This document shows, in pieces, positions 18,376 through 29,310 of a stretch of DNA of 64,000 bases. Location: contig JAAEZO010000003.1 of NCBI GenBank assembly GCA_018222825.1, positions 1-64,000 of the forward strand, written 5' to 3'. Source of the stretch: Gammaproteobacteria bacterium. GTDB lineage: Bacteria; Pseudomonadota; Gammaproteobacteria; Enterobacterales; Aeromonadaceae. The stretch's first letter is position 1; each line of letters begins with the position of its first letter. The notes below the pieces were generated by a model. It made no database searches and had not been told where the DNA came from. It saw only the letters and a list, made by a program, of their open reading frames with translations. The translations under genes and the position numbers were made by a program.

Positions 18376-18403
18376 AAAGGGGAACGCCATGGCGTTCCCC
18401 TTT
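18376..18403. terminator. Palindrome between oprC and astD (bidirectional terminator)
   Basis: A perfect 28-bp palindrome (AAAGGGGAACGCC mirrored around ATGGC) lies between the convergent genes and has A/T-rich ends on both strands. Confidence 0.75.
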
Positions 18404-18426
18404 GGTTTGTTCAGGCCCGATAGAAA

Positions 18427-19917
<1,491 letters not shown>

Positions 19918-20934
19918 TTACATCTCCACGAGCCGGACAGTATCGCCGTCTTCGACCTTGAGCAAGCGGGCAACCTCTTCGGTCATCACCGCCTGGGCTT
20001 TTTCTTCATTCACTGCCACATCGCCGATCAGGGCGCGGAAGTCATCGAATCGGGTATTGCTGATCAGACGCTTGCCGCCATCCGCAACGTCACCAATGCG
20101 CACCTTCATATGTTGGCCGTTACGCACGGTGCGGATTTGCCTGAGATCGCATTCCACGCTGGGACCGGCATCGAAGATGTCGACATAGCCACGCCAGGAA
20201 AACCCTTCCTCTTCCAGCAGGCGCAGTGCCGGCCGGGTTTTGTCGTGGGTCTTGCCGATCACGGCTCTCGCGTCTTTAGACAGCAGATTGACGTAGATCG
20301 GGTATTTCGGCATCAGATCGGCGATAAAACCTTTCTGACCGATACCGGTCAGGTAATCCACCGTCGGGAAGTCCATGGAGAAAAAGTGCTCTTGCAGCCA
20401 GCTCCAGAAGGGACTGCTGCCATGCTCGTCGGACACGCCGCGCATTTCTGCCATCACCCGGTTGTCGAACAGCTCGGAAAACTCGGCCAGAAACATGAAA
20501 CGGCACTTGGACAACAGGCGACCGTTCAGGCCCTTGCGCGCCTGCTCCCGCAGAAACAGGGTGCACAGCTCGGTGGAACCGGTGTAGTCGTTGGTCAGGG
20601 TCAGGGTCTCGACCACGTTGTAGATACCCAGTTTGGGCGAGCAGTGCACCTGCTTGCCCAGCAGATAGGTATAGAAAGGTGAAGACAGACCCAGATCCGC
20701 TTCCAGGGCGGTGGTACCCACCACTTCGCCGGTTTCGCTGTCTTCCGCCACAAAGAAGTACAGGCACTCACCCTTGCCCGCCGCTCGACCGGCGAAGGAG
20801 GCAATAGAGTGATCTATCTTGTTTTGCAACATTTCATCGTTGACCGGCAGCGAGGTAAAACCGTGACCGGACTCAATGGCGATCTGCTTGAGGGTGGGGA
20901 AATCTCTCTGCTCGATGGGTCGAATCACCAACAT
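19918..20934 (-). CDS. astA: Arginine N-succinyltransferase AstA
   Basis: First enzyme of the AST pathway, which transfers succinyl from succinyl-CoA to arginine. The 338-aa protein starts MLVIRPIEQRDFPTLKQIA, the GNAT-like beginning of AstA, and keeps the FTSLP and FSMDFPTVDYL segments of the family. It lies 78 bp after astC and 3 bp before astD on the minus strand. A single beta-type enzyme (one gene) is suggested, rather than the AruF/AruG pair of pseudomonads. Confidence 0.95.
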   Translation of the reverse strand: MLVIRPIEQRDFPTLKQIAIESGHGFTSLPVNDEMLQNKIDHSIASFAGRAAGKGECLYFFVAEDSETGEVVGTTALEADLGLSSPFYTYLLGKQVHCSPKLGIYNVVETLTLTNDYTGSTELCTLFLREQARKGLNGRLLSKCRFMFLAEFSELFDNRVMAEMRGVSDEHGSSPFWSWLQEHFFSMDFPTVDYLTGIGQKGFIADLMPKYPIYVNLLSKDARAVIGKTHDKTRPALRLLEEEGFSWRGYVDIFDAGPSVECDLRQIRTVRNGQHMKVRIGDVADGGKRLISNTRFDDFRALIGDVAVNEEKAQAVMTEEVARLLKVEDGDTVRLVEM

Positions 20935-21012
20935 GCAGAACTCCTTATCACAAAATTGACGACCAGAGCGAGGCGACGCTGCCCCGCTCTGAATTCCTGT
21001 CGTCGGAATAGT

Positions 21013-22608
<1,596 letters not shown>

Positions 22609-23190
22609 TTAAGTCAGCGTGAGAAAATTTTGCAGCAGTTGATGACCGCCTTCGGTCAAAATGCTTTCCGGGTGAAACTGTACGCTGTGCAGTGGCAGGG
22701 TGCGGTGGCGCATGCCCATGATCTCGTCCCGCTCGCCGGTTTCACGCTCGGTCCAGGCGGTGACGTCGAAACAGTCCGGCAGGCTGGCAGACTCGACCAC
22801 CAGCGAATGATAACGGGTTACCGTGAGCGGATCCGGCAAGCCGGCAAACAGGCCCTGCGCCGTATGGCGAATGGCCGAGGTCTTGCCGTGCATCACCTGG
22901 CGCGCCCGCACCACCTGGCCGCCAAACGCCTGGGCAATGGCCTGATGCCCGAGGCAGACGCCGAGGATGGGCAAACGACCGGCAAAGTGTTCGATGGCCA
23001 TCAGTGAAATGCCCGCCTCGTTTGGCGTACAGGGGCCGGGCGAAATCACCAGTCCGTCCGGTTGCAACGCGCCAATCTCGTCCAGAGTTATCTCATCGTT
23101 ACGGCGAACCAGCACCTCCTGCCCCAGCTCACCGAAATACTGCACCAGGTTGTAGGTAAAAGAGTCGTAGTTATCGATCATCAGCAGCAT
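22609..23190 (-). CDS. pabA: Para-aminobenzoate/anthranilate synthase glutamine amidotransferase PabA
   Basis: Class I glutamine amidotransferase subunit (193 aa) that supplies ammonia to PabB for p-aminobenzoate, and thus folate, synthesis; it may also serve TrpE. It begins [19 protein letters not shown] and carries the oxyanion [12 protein letters not shown] motif, the nucleophile Cys in [12 protein letters not shown] and the His-Glu pair in VQFHPESIL. The neighbours (astC, astA) favour PabA over TrpG. The integrative element begins inside its first codons, so the reading frame is whole but all DNA upstream of the start is now element DNA. Confidence 0.94.
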   Translation of the reverse strand: MLLMIDNYDSFTYNLVQYFGELGQEVLVRRNDEITLDEIGALQPDGLVISPGPCTPNEAGISLMAIEHFAGRLPILGVCLGHQAIAQAFGGQVVRARQVMHGKTSAIRHTAQGLFAGLPDPLTVTRYHSLVVESASLPDCFDVTAWTERETGERDEIMGMRHRTLPLHSVQFHPESILTEGGHQLLQNFLTLT

Positions 23191-23214
23191 ATTGCACTTA
23201 TCTCTTTGATTTTA
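23171..23214. repeat. attL, 44-bp direct repeat at the left end of the island
   Basis: Identical to 52452-52495. It spans the first seven codons of pabA, its start codon and leader. Recombination between the two copies would restore an uninterrupted pabA upstream region. Confidence 0.93.
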
Positions 23215-23512
23215 TTGAAACAGTAAAGTCTTACATTGCTTTGATACCCGCTCTGATACCCGCAATTTCATTTGATACCCAGGACCGAGACCTCAACAGC
23301 ACACATGAGGAAGCGGTATTTTCGCATCTATCCCGTTGGCGTCAAACTTCAAGCTGTGGACGGTCAGCATAACCAAGTTTCCAGAGCCAACGACAGAGAA
23401 CTACCAGCCCAAGTAATGGGCTACCGAAACAAAGGCGTAATCACTCTGCCACTTCAGTTCTACCAGAGATCCCACCCCATTCAACCTTACGACAATGCAA
23501 TGAGCTATAACA
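23215..23512. other. Left-end region of the island with GATACCC motifs
   Basis: Holds GATACCC at 23243, 23255 and 23274, spaced like integrase arm sites. About 130 bp (23240-23345) are also similar to DNA just outside attR. An open frame ending at a TAA after AGCTGTGGACGGTCAGCA is shared with that copy. No reliable gene is seen; a 94-aa frame on the + strand has no ribosome site or recognisable content. Confidence 0.55.
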
Positions 23513-24508
23513 TCATATCCCTTTCCCCTTCAGCCTTTCGTATTCTTTCTTTATAAGCATTTCTATTGTTCTATGTATCGTCAGATCATAGTGCCCCACC
23601 AACTCATCGAGTTTTTTTCCAACATCTACATCTATATATGTGTTAATACTTCTCTTGGATGCTTTTTTCTTTCTAAACTTTTTTTGCCCCCACGCATTTT
23701 TAATTTTATAGACAAACAGTTCTTTACTTGAATCAGGAACAAGCCAGTTGTAAAAAAAAGCATAAGAATATAAGTATTTTTCATGTGGAACTATCGGGGG
23801 TGTTATATAAGTATCATCTATAAATTCCCACTTATACTTCACAAGAATATTAGAGTAAATGTAATCCCACACCCATTCACATTGCTCCTCATTTTCCCTA
23901 TCCAACCATCTTAACTGATCGATTCTACTGTAGATATTCGTCCATTCTATGTGGGCTGAAGAAAGCAGTTTACTTTTATATTCAAAATAATCTGAGAACC
24001 TATTAAGGTACTCTATCACCAACCGTAACCTAGCTTCATGCGATGAGGGCTCAGGTATTATATCAAAACCAAGATTTTTATATCCAAGGGGTTCCCAAAT
24101 AATTTTTTCAACACTACCATATTTGGTGTGCATTGTTGAGCCTGGCATATAATTATCATTTACATGGTGCCTTCTGAAGTAATCATGAAAGCAACCAACT
24201 CTAATCTTAACCCATAACCAGCAGCATGCTTCAGGACTCTCTCTAAGCCAGTTAACACTATCACTGGAAAAGCATTGTGATTTAGCATTGGAGATAACCT
24301 GCCTAATAAACTCATTACGCATTTCTGTGTTTTTAATATACCTATGCACAGACCTGTTGATATCGCTCACGTAACCTTCAACATTAGGCCAGCACGTCTC
24401 CGAACCATTAAGCATCCCTACTCTCACCAAATAGTCTCTGCAGACTTTAAGCAGGGTTATATCTTTAATCTTCAACAGCGGGTCACCGCCTGTGGTATGA
24501 ACTGCCAT
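23513..24508 (-). CDS. Unknown 331-aa island protein with a ribbon-helix-helix-like tail
   Basis: AT-rich gene unlike its host in base composition, so probably acquired. The protein is soluble and rich in Tyr, Trp, Lys and Asn, with no signal peptide. The last 55 residues (KRSINTYIDVDVGKKLDELV then helical) look like a ribbon-helix-helix unit: one beta strand and two helices. This hints at DNA binding, perhaps autoregulation. I do not recognise the first 270 residues. It is transcribed toward the attL end and is separated from the Gp2/YfjJ-like gene by 610 bp of AT-rich DNA. Confidence 0.7.
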   Translation of the reverse strand: MAVHTTGGDPLLKIKDITLLKVCRDYLVRVGMLNGSETCWPNVEGYVSDINRSVHRYIKNTEMRNEFIRQVISNAKSQCFSSDSVNWLRESPEACCWLWVKIRVGCFHDYFRRHHVNDNYMPGSTMHTKYGSVEKIIWEPLGYKNLGFDIIPEPSSHEARLRLVIEYLNRFSDYFEYKSKLLSSAHIEWTNIYSRIDQLRWLDRENEEQCEWVWDYIYSNILVKYKWEFIDDTYITPPIVPHEKYLYSYAFFYNWLVPDSSKELFVYKIKNAWGQKKFRKKKASKRSINTYIDVDVGKKLDELVGHYDLTIHRTIEMLIKKEYERLKGKGI

Positions 24509-25017
24509 AAAAAAAACCTCAACTATAAAAACATTAAGAGGCTCTTACCTCGCTGAGCACCCCTAACACAAAAAATAATAATTAAAAAAATCCACAAGCG
24601 CCCGACCTACGACATCAAGCAGTAGAAGAGAAAATACCAGAGTGGACACCTAGCCATCTGGAGCCTCAAACCATAAAAATTACTACGTAAATTTTTACCA
24701 TTTTTACAAGATTTTTCAAACTAAATTTTGTAAAATTATCTAATTTTTACAGGCTTATTTACTATCGTTAAAAATGACAACAAACACTTAAAATCAGTGA
24801 CTTACAGGTAAACCTCAGCTAAGTTAAGCTTATGCTTCTTACTTTATTGAGCTCATGGTGGTTAACTCCAGAGCGCCCTTCCTTCAGCATTGCTCGTTGA
24901 GGCTTATGATTTTCCATGCGTCCCCTTTTGTTAGCTGAGCCCCAGGCTTCAGTGACGTGTCGGTTTGTCTAATATAACCACCATCACTCTATAGCCTTAG
25001 AGATGCATACCAATCAC

Positions 25018-25037
25018 TCCCACCCATAGGGGTGGGA
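25018..25037. repeat. Hairpin, 8-bp stem
   Basis: TCCCACCC, ATAG loop, GGGTGGGA, not followed by a T run, so not a standard terminator. Confidence 0.6.
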
Positions 25038-25085
25038 TAACGAATCCAAATATCATCAGAAATATATTATTACATCGAGGCCTAC

Positions 25086-25108
25086 TCCTATGGACTACGA
25101 CCATAGGA
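25086..25108 (+). promoter_or_regulatory. Hairpin just before the Gp2/YfjJ-like gene's ribosome site
   Basis: TCCTATGG, 7-nt loop, CCATAGGA; it ends about 5 bp before the AGAGGA site of the gene at 25119, close enough to affect translation. Confidence 0.55.
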
Positions 25109-25118
25109 AGAAAGAGGA

Positions 25119-25787
25119 ATGAACAGCAAACTAAGCCAAGCAGCAAACGCATCCTCAACAGTAATCAGTCATCGGGGAGAGCTGAACCAGAGCCACCTTT
25201 CTCGGATCAAGGAAACCCTAGAAAAAGCACTGACCGAACACCCGAGAACACTTGCCATAAGGGTGGATTTGAGGATGCCTTCAGTTTCAGCTTGTCACCT
25301 GGAGAGAGACAGCCCTGTATTTTTTACCAATAGCAAAGAGGAGCTCATCTCCAGGTTTTTCGCCTCACTAAAAGCTCAGCTGAATCATGACCAGAGCAAG
25401 AGAATTAAAGCCGGCGTCAGGGTGCATAAGTGCACCTTGCGGTACATATGGGCAAGAGAAAGGAGTGAAAATCATAAGGAGCACTATCATGTCATGCTAT
25501 TTCTAAACAAGGACACCTATCGCTTCATTGGGAGTTATAAAAACGAAAGCAACGTACTGGTCAATATGGTCCGTAAAGCATGGAATAGTGCATTAGGTCT
25601 AGATACAGATGATAGAAACCACTTGGTTCACATCCCTAAAAACCCCTTCTACCAGATGAACAGAAACGATCTTATCAACCACCTCCAGGAATATCAGGAG
25701 GTTTACTATCGAGCCAGTTATCTAGCAAAGATTGAGAGTAAAGACCGCAGTGATGGACGGCGATGCTTTGGCTGCTCACAAAAGTAG
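25119..25787 (+). CDS. YagK/YfjJ family (inovirus Gp2-like) protein
   Basis: 222-aa protein of the YfjJ/YagK C-terminal-domain family (DUF3296), whose relatives include filamentous phage Gp2 replication proteins and proteins of P4-like islands. Typical features are LAIRVDLRMPS, then SRFFASLKAQL, then RYIWARERSENHKEHYHVMLFLNKD, where the HYHV pair resembles the HUH metal-binding element of rolling-circle initiators, and a later ASYLAKIESKD with Tyr and Lys. A role in element replication is plausible but unproved. AGAGGA ribosome site; start at 25119. Confidence 0.8.
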   Translation: MNSKLSQAANASSTVISHRGELNQSHLSRIKETLEKALTEHPRTLAIRVDLRMPSVSACHLERDSPVFFTNSKEELISRFFASLKAQLNHDQSKRIKAGVRVHKCTLRYIWARERSENHKEHYHVMLFLNKDTYRFIGSYKNESNVLVNMVRKAWNSALGLDTDDRNHLVHIPKNPFYQMNRNDLINHLQEYQEVYYRASYLAKIESKDRSDGRRCFGCSQK

Positions 25788-25881
25788 AGCGGTACCACCC
25801 TTAGCCACTCCGCTACCAGATACCTAACGTAAATTTGTACACAGCTGGCATATGTCATGACCAAAACAACCGGAGTTCGTC

Positions 25882-26085
25882 ATGAGATTAATCAAACTTA
25901 AAGAAGTCATGGATTGCACTGGGCTGGCTCGCTCTACTATCTACAAGTTCATATCCGAGGATAGCTTCCCTAAACCTGTCCCCCTGGGTGAGCGTGCTGT
26001 GGCCTGGATAGAAGGTGAAATCCAGGAATGGATTCTCGAACGTATCGCTCTGCGAGACGGCAACACCACCAAGCCAAACCAGTAG
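25882..26085 (+). CDS. alpA: AlpA-family transcriptional regulator
   Basis: 67-aa MerR-like winged-helix protein of the AlpA family. It shows MRLIKLKEVMDCTGLARSTIYKFI (helix-turn-helix) and FPKPVPLGERAVAWIEGEIQEWI, the standard AlpA pattern. AlpA proteins activate integrase or excisionase functions of P4-like prophages and islands. Here it lies between the YfjJ-like gene and the recombination module. The integrase is far away at the other end, so its target is uncertain. Confidence 0.9.
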   Translation: MRLIKLKEVMDCTGLARSTIYKFISEDSFPKPVPLGERAVAWIEGEIQEWILERIALRDGNTTKPNQ

Positions 26086-26095
26086 CAAGTCTATA

Positions 26096-26159
26096 GCCCT
26101 GCAAGTAGCCCATTCAAGTTTATTTCAAAAACATATCACCCTACTGATATTTGCAGGGC
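26096..26159. repeat. 9-bp inverted repeat upstream of the DUF932 gene
   Basis: GCCCTGCAA (26096-26104) and TTGCAGGGC (26151-26159), 46 nt apart. Too far apart for a simple terminator; may be a pair of operator half-sites. Confidence 0.35.
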
Positions 26160-26213
26160 CTCACAGCCCAATCCCCTCGTCTGGACCTCCCAGGCATCAC
26201 TGGAGTATTCGTT

Positions 26214-27167
26214 ATGTCTCACCTCATCGAATCCATGGCCTACGTGGGCCAAACGCCCTGGCATGGACTGGGCAATCAGCTCAGTCGCCAGCAGCCGCTG
26301 TCGGTCTGGCTAAAGGAGGCCGGTATGGTCTGGTCCATCAAGCAAAGCGATGTCATGTTCAACGCCGCCGATGACGGCCTGTTCCTGCGCACTCACGATG
26401 GCGCTCAGGTGCTGTATCGCTCCGATACCCTGGCCCCGCTGTCGGTAGTGTCCAATCGCTACAAGGTGGTGCAGCCCAAGGAGGTGCTGCATTTCTATAA
26501 AGACCTGGTGCATGCCGGTGGCTTTGAGCTGGAAACCGCCGGTGTGCTCAAGGGCGGGCGCAAACTGTGGGCGCTGGCCAAAACCGGCCAGGCAGACAAG
26601 CTCAAGGGGAACGATCACATCAAAGGCTATCTGCTGCTGGCCACCAGTTGCGACGGCACTCTGTGCACCACGGCACAGTTCACCTCTGTGCGAGTGGCGT
26701 GCAACAACACTCTGCAGGTGGCTGTTAACCAGAAAGCCGGAGCCATCAAGGTGCCCCACTCCACCGTGTTTGACCCCAAGCAGGTAAAAGAGGCTCTGGG
26801 GCTGGGCCTGTCGAGCTGGGATACCTTCATGCGCGACCTGAAGGCCATGAGCCAACGCCCGGTCTCGCCAGTAGAAGCTCACCGCTTTTTTGCGGAAGTA
26901 CTGGACGACCCTTGCGCCACCGATAGCGATCTGTTGCCCTCCAAACCCATGCAGCAACTGCTGAGCCTGTACGACGGTGCTGGTATGGGCGCAGACCTGG
27001 CTTCCAGCAAGAACACCGCCTGGGGCCTGGTGAACGCCATGACCGAATTTGTGGACCATCACCGCCGTGCCCGCAGCCAGGATAACCGGCTCGACTCCGC
27101 CTGGTTTGGGCTTGGCGCTCAACTGAAACAAAAAGCCTACGGCCAGGCCATGGCCCTGCTTTCCTGA
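26214..27167 (+). CDS. DUF932 domain protein (phage/plasmid-like)
   Basis: 317-aa protein of the DUF932 family, found widely on plasmids, phages and integrative elements and often beside recombination genes. Family features are the N-terminal ESMAYVGQTPWHGLG, later SVVSNRYKVVQPKEVLHFY, and TSVRVACNNTLQVA. The function is unknown. The start at 26214 has a GGAG site and is the usual family N-terminus (MSHLIE). It heads the run DUF932-yqaJ-RDF-like, with a strong hairpin before yqaJ. Confidence 0.9.
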   Translation: MSHLIESMAYVGQTPWHGLGNQLSRQQPLSVWLKEAGMVWSIKQSDVMFNAADDGLFLRTHDGAQVLYRSDTLAPLSVVSNRYKVVQPKEVLHFYKDLVHAGGFELETAGVLKGGRKLWALAKTGQADKLKGNDHIKGYLLLATSCDGTLCTTAQFTSVRVACNNTLQVAVNQKAGAIKVPHSTVFDPKQVKEALGLGLSSWDTFMRDLKAMSQRPVSPVEAHRFFAEVLDDPCATDSDLLPSKPMQQLLSLYDGAGMGADLASSKNTAWGLVNAMTEFVDHHRRARSQDNRLDSAWFGLGAQLKQKAYGQAMALLS

Positions 27168-27191
27168 ATTGATTACCCACACAGCTCACAT

Positions 27192-27224
27192 AGGCCCTGC
27201 TGGCGCTTGCCAGCAGGGCCTTTA
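27192..27224 (+). terminator. 13-bp-stem hairpin between DUF932 and yqaJ genes
   Basis: AGGCCCTGCTGGC, GCTT loop, GCCAGCAGGGCCT, followed by TTTATG. A strong terminator-like hairpin inside an apparently single module. Confidence 0.8.
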
Positions 27225-27244
27225 TGCGTTTAAGGAGACTCACC

Positions 27245-28228
27245 ATGAAAACTCGTTACTCTCAAGCCCTGCGTCTGGCCGACACCAAGGCACTCACTCA
27301 CCAACAATGGCTGGAGGTTCGCCAATCCGGTATCGGCTCATCCGATGCCGCCGTGGCCATTGGTCTCTCTCCCTATAAGAGCCCCTTGTCACTCTGGCTG
27401 GAGAAAACCGGCCGTCGTCCGGCAGCGGACTTAAGCAACAACGAAGCGGTATTCTGGGGCACCACCCTGGAGCCGGTGCTGGCTTACGTTTATGCCCAAC
27501 GCACCAGGCTCAAGGTGCGCCGGGTGAATGCGGTGCTGCAACACCCGGACCATCCCTTTATGCTTGCCAATCTGGATCGGGAAGTGCTGGGCCATCCCGA
27601 TGGCGTGGGCACGCTGGAGATCAAGACCGCCGGCTATCACTCCGCGCCCCAGTGGGAGCAGGGCATTCCCCTCGCCTACCAGTGCCAGGTGCTGCATCAA
27701 CTGGCCGTCACCGGCCATGCCTGGGCCGATGTGGCAGTACTGATTGCCGGACAGGATTTTCGTATTTACCGCATCAATCGGGACGACGACAAAATCGCCG
27801 ATCTCATTCGGCGGGAAAGTGCCTTCTGGCAGCATGTACTCGACGACACCCAGCCAGAGCCGGACGGTTCGGAAGACGCCGGCCAGGCCCTGCAGGCGCT
27901 CTACCCCCAAGACAAGACACCGGTGCTAGATCTCACCGAGTCGGCGGAAATGAACACCCTGTTCAGCCACTTTCTCAGTGCCAAGGAGAAGAAGGAAGAA
28001 GCCGAAGCCCGGGAGTCCAGGCTCAAGCAGCAACTGCAGGCCGCCCTGGGCGATGCCGGCGGCGCAGTATTTCAGGAAGGAAAGATCAGCTGGAAACGCA
28101 GCCGTGATCGCATGGTACCCGATATAGAAAAGCTCAGTAACTCCCATCCGGAATGGCTGCAGCATTGCAGTAAAACCGTGCCCGGCTCACGCCGCTTTAC
28201 CGTGCAACTGCAAAGGAGCAAGTCATGA
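27245..28228 (+). CDS. YqaJ-type viral recombinase exonuclease
   Basis: Lambda-exonuclease-like 5'-3' exonuclease (327 aa), which resects DNA ends for recombination by strand annealing. The RQSGIGSSDAAVAIG motif, the conserved Glu region TTLEPVLA and the catalytic HPDGVGTLEIKTAG (D and E-x-K) are intact, so it should be active. A coiled coil (residues about 245-275) precedes the C-terminus. Start at 27245 with an AAGGAG site. Its stop overlaps the next start (ATGA), so it is coupled to the following gene, the place where an annealing protein would be expected. Confidence 0.92.
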   Translation: MKTRYSQALRLADTKALTHQQWLEVRQSGIGSSDAAVAIGLSPYKSPLSLWLEKTGRRPAADLSNNEAVFWGTTLEPVLAYVYAQRTRLKVRRVNAVLQHPDHPFMLANLDREVLGHPDGVGTLEIKTAGYHSAPQWEQGIPLAYQCQVLHQLAVTGHAWADVAVLIAGQDFRIYRINRDDDKIADLIRRESAFWQHVLDDTQPEPDGSEDAGQALQALYPQDKTPVLDLTESAEMNTLFSHFLSAKEKKEEAEARESRLKQQLQAALGDAGGAVFQEGKISWKRSRDRMVPDIEKLSNSHPEWLQHCSKTVPGSRRFTVQLQRSKS

Positions 28229-29133
28229 TAAAAGGACTGGCCATCACGCCGCCCATTATCGGACGGATCAGCATTGGCAAGCTGGTAAACAAAAACGACA
28301 AATGGCTGCCGGAAAAAGACGACAGCTTTACCCTCACCACTCAGGTTCAAAACCGCAACGGCTGGATGCTGCATCCACTGCACCAGCAATACGCTGAAAC
28401 GGCAGCCAACGGCAAGATCCGCGCTATCCCGGTGCGGGTATTGTTCAACGACAGTGAGCTGAACCTGCGGGCCGAGTACAGCGTCTTTGATCGCAGCACC
28501 GGACGGCCGCTGTGCGTGGGCAATGGTGAGACTGCCAAGCGCGTTAATGAAAGGGGAATAGAAGAAGTGACCTGCCCGGGGCCGGAGTATTGCCGCTTTG
28601 CTCATGAGCATGGCTGCAAACTCTATGGCCGTCTTAACCTGCAGGTGGAGGGGCAGAACGACGAACTGGGCAGCTTTATCTTTCGCACCACGGGTTACAA
28701 CTCGGTGCGTACTCTGGCGGCCCGGCTACGCTACTTTGAGGCAGTGACCGGTGGCCATACTCGACATTTGGCGCTGCAACTCAAACTCAGGGCCAAGAGC
28801 ACCACCCAGTCTTACCGCACTCCGGTGTATTACGTGGATTTAACCCTGCGCGACGAGGACACCCTGGCAGACGCGGTGCGCGCCGCACTACAGGAGGCAG
28901 AGCACTACCGGCAGGCCGGGGTGAACATGGCCAGCCTGGAACACACCGCCAGGCAACTGCTGCACAACGGCCAGTTTGAAGACGGTGAAGATGAAGTCCC
29001 GCTGTTGCTGGACGAGTTCTACCCGGAACAAACCGAGCAGCCAGAGCCTGCCCAAGACGCAAAACCTGCCACACTGGTCAAGGCCACTCGCCTGACCAAC
29101 AAACTTGGCACTGTCGCTCCATCAACCAAATAG
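28225..29133 (+). CDS. Phage-type recombination directionality factor / metal-binding hydrolase-like protein
   Basis: 302-aa protein of the group labelled either hydrolase/metal-binding or recombination directionality factor (Gp3-like), regularly found next to YqaJ and DUF932 in integrative elements. Two Cys-containing clusters are visible: EVTCPGPEYCRFAHEHGCKLYG, which could hold a metal ion, and the RTTGYNSVRTLAARL segment typical of the group. The tail (from about residue 250) is acidic and disordered. It is coupled to yqaJ by an ATGA overlap, so it may be the single-strand annealing or DNA-binding partner of that exonuclease; this is inference. Confidence 0.75.
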   Translation: MIKGLAITPPIIGRISIGKLVNKNDKWLPEKDDSFTLTTQVQNRNGWMLHPLHQQYAETAANGKIRAIPVRVLFNDSELNLRAEYSVFDRSTGRPLCVGNGETAKRVNERGIEEVTCPGPEYCRFAHEHGCKLYGRLNLQVEGQNDELGSFIFRTTGYNSVRTLAARLRYFEAVTGGHTRHLALQLKLRAKSTTQSYRTPVYYVDLTLRDEDTLADAVRAALQEAEHYRQAGVNMASLEHTARQLLHNGQFEDGEDEVPLLLDEFYPEQTEQPEPAQDAKPATLVKATRLTNKLGTVAPSTK

Positions 29134-29146
29134 AAACGAGAAAAAA

Positions 29147-29236
29147 ATGAACAAACCCTGGATTGAATGGCTTGCCTGGGGGCTGTTAATCATCATTGCT
29201 GGCGTTTCAGTTTATCTGGAAGTGAAACGCTTTTAG
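29147..29236 (+). CDS. 29-aa single-pass membrane peptide
   Basis: Very short gene: [20 protein letters not shown] and then SVYLEVKRF. It has one hydrophobic helix (residues about 7-24) flanked by Trp and by positive charges at the C-terminus, so an N-out or N-in single-span peptide is likely. It lies 13 bp after the RDF-like gene, behind an A-rich GAAACGAG leader, and is followed directly by a terminator. Its place between a recombination operon and a terminator suggests it is a real last gene. Function unknown; a toxin-like or membrane accessory role is possible. Confidence 0.6.
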   Translation: MNKPWIEWLAWGLLIIIAGVSVYLEVKRF

Positions 29237-29268
29237 CCCTCTCGCCCTGGTTACACATATCCCTTTAC

Positions 29269-29295
29269 GCGCCGCCCCTGAGCGGCGCTTTTTTA
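29269..29295 (+). terminator. Terminator before radC
   Basis: GCGCCGC, 6-nt loop, GCGGCGC, then six Ts. Ends the DUF932-yqaJ-RDF-peptide unit. Confidence 0.88.
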
Positions 29296-29310
29296 TGCCT
29301 GGAGGATCCC

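Larger units (their letters stand above)
24509..25118. other. 610-bp AT-rich non-coding region with TTTTTAC repeats and hairpins
   Basis: No gene is visible. It holds three direct TTTTTAC repeats (24692, 24701, 24744) inside a very AT-rich tract, then two perfect hairpins (25018-25037 and 25086-25108) right before the Gp2/YfjJ-like gene. Such a layout (AT-rich tract, short repeats, hairpins, initiator-like gene) fits a replication origin or a control region. Which of these it is cannot be decided from sequence. Confidence 0.5.

Noticed and set aside
23171-23214. tRNA or tmRNA gene as the integration site
   Set aside because: The repeat is inside pabA leader and coding DNA and has no cloverleaf; no tRNA was seen anywhere in the window.
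23272-23556. 94-codon + strand frame at the left island end
   Set aside because: No ribosome site and no known content; it crosses the end of the gene at 23513 and is likely chance.
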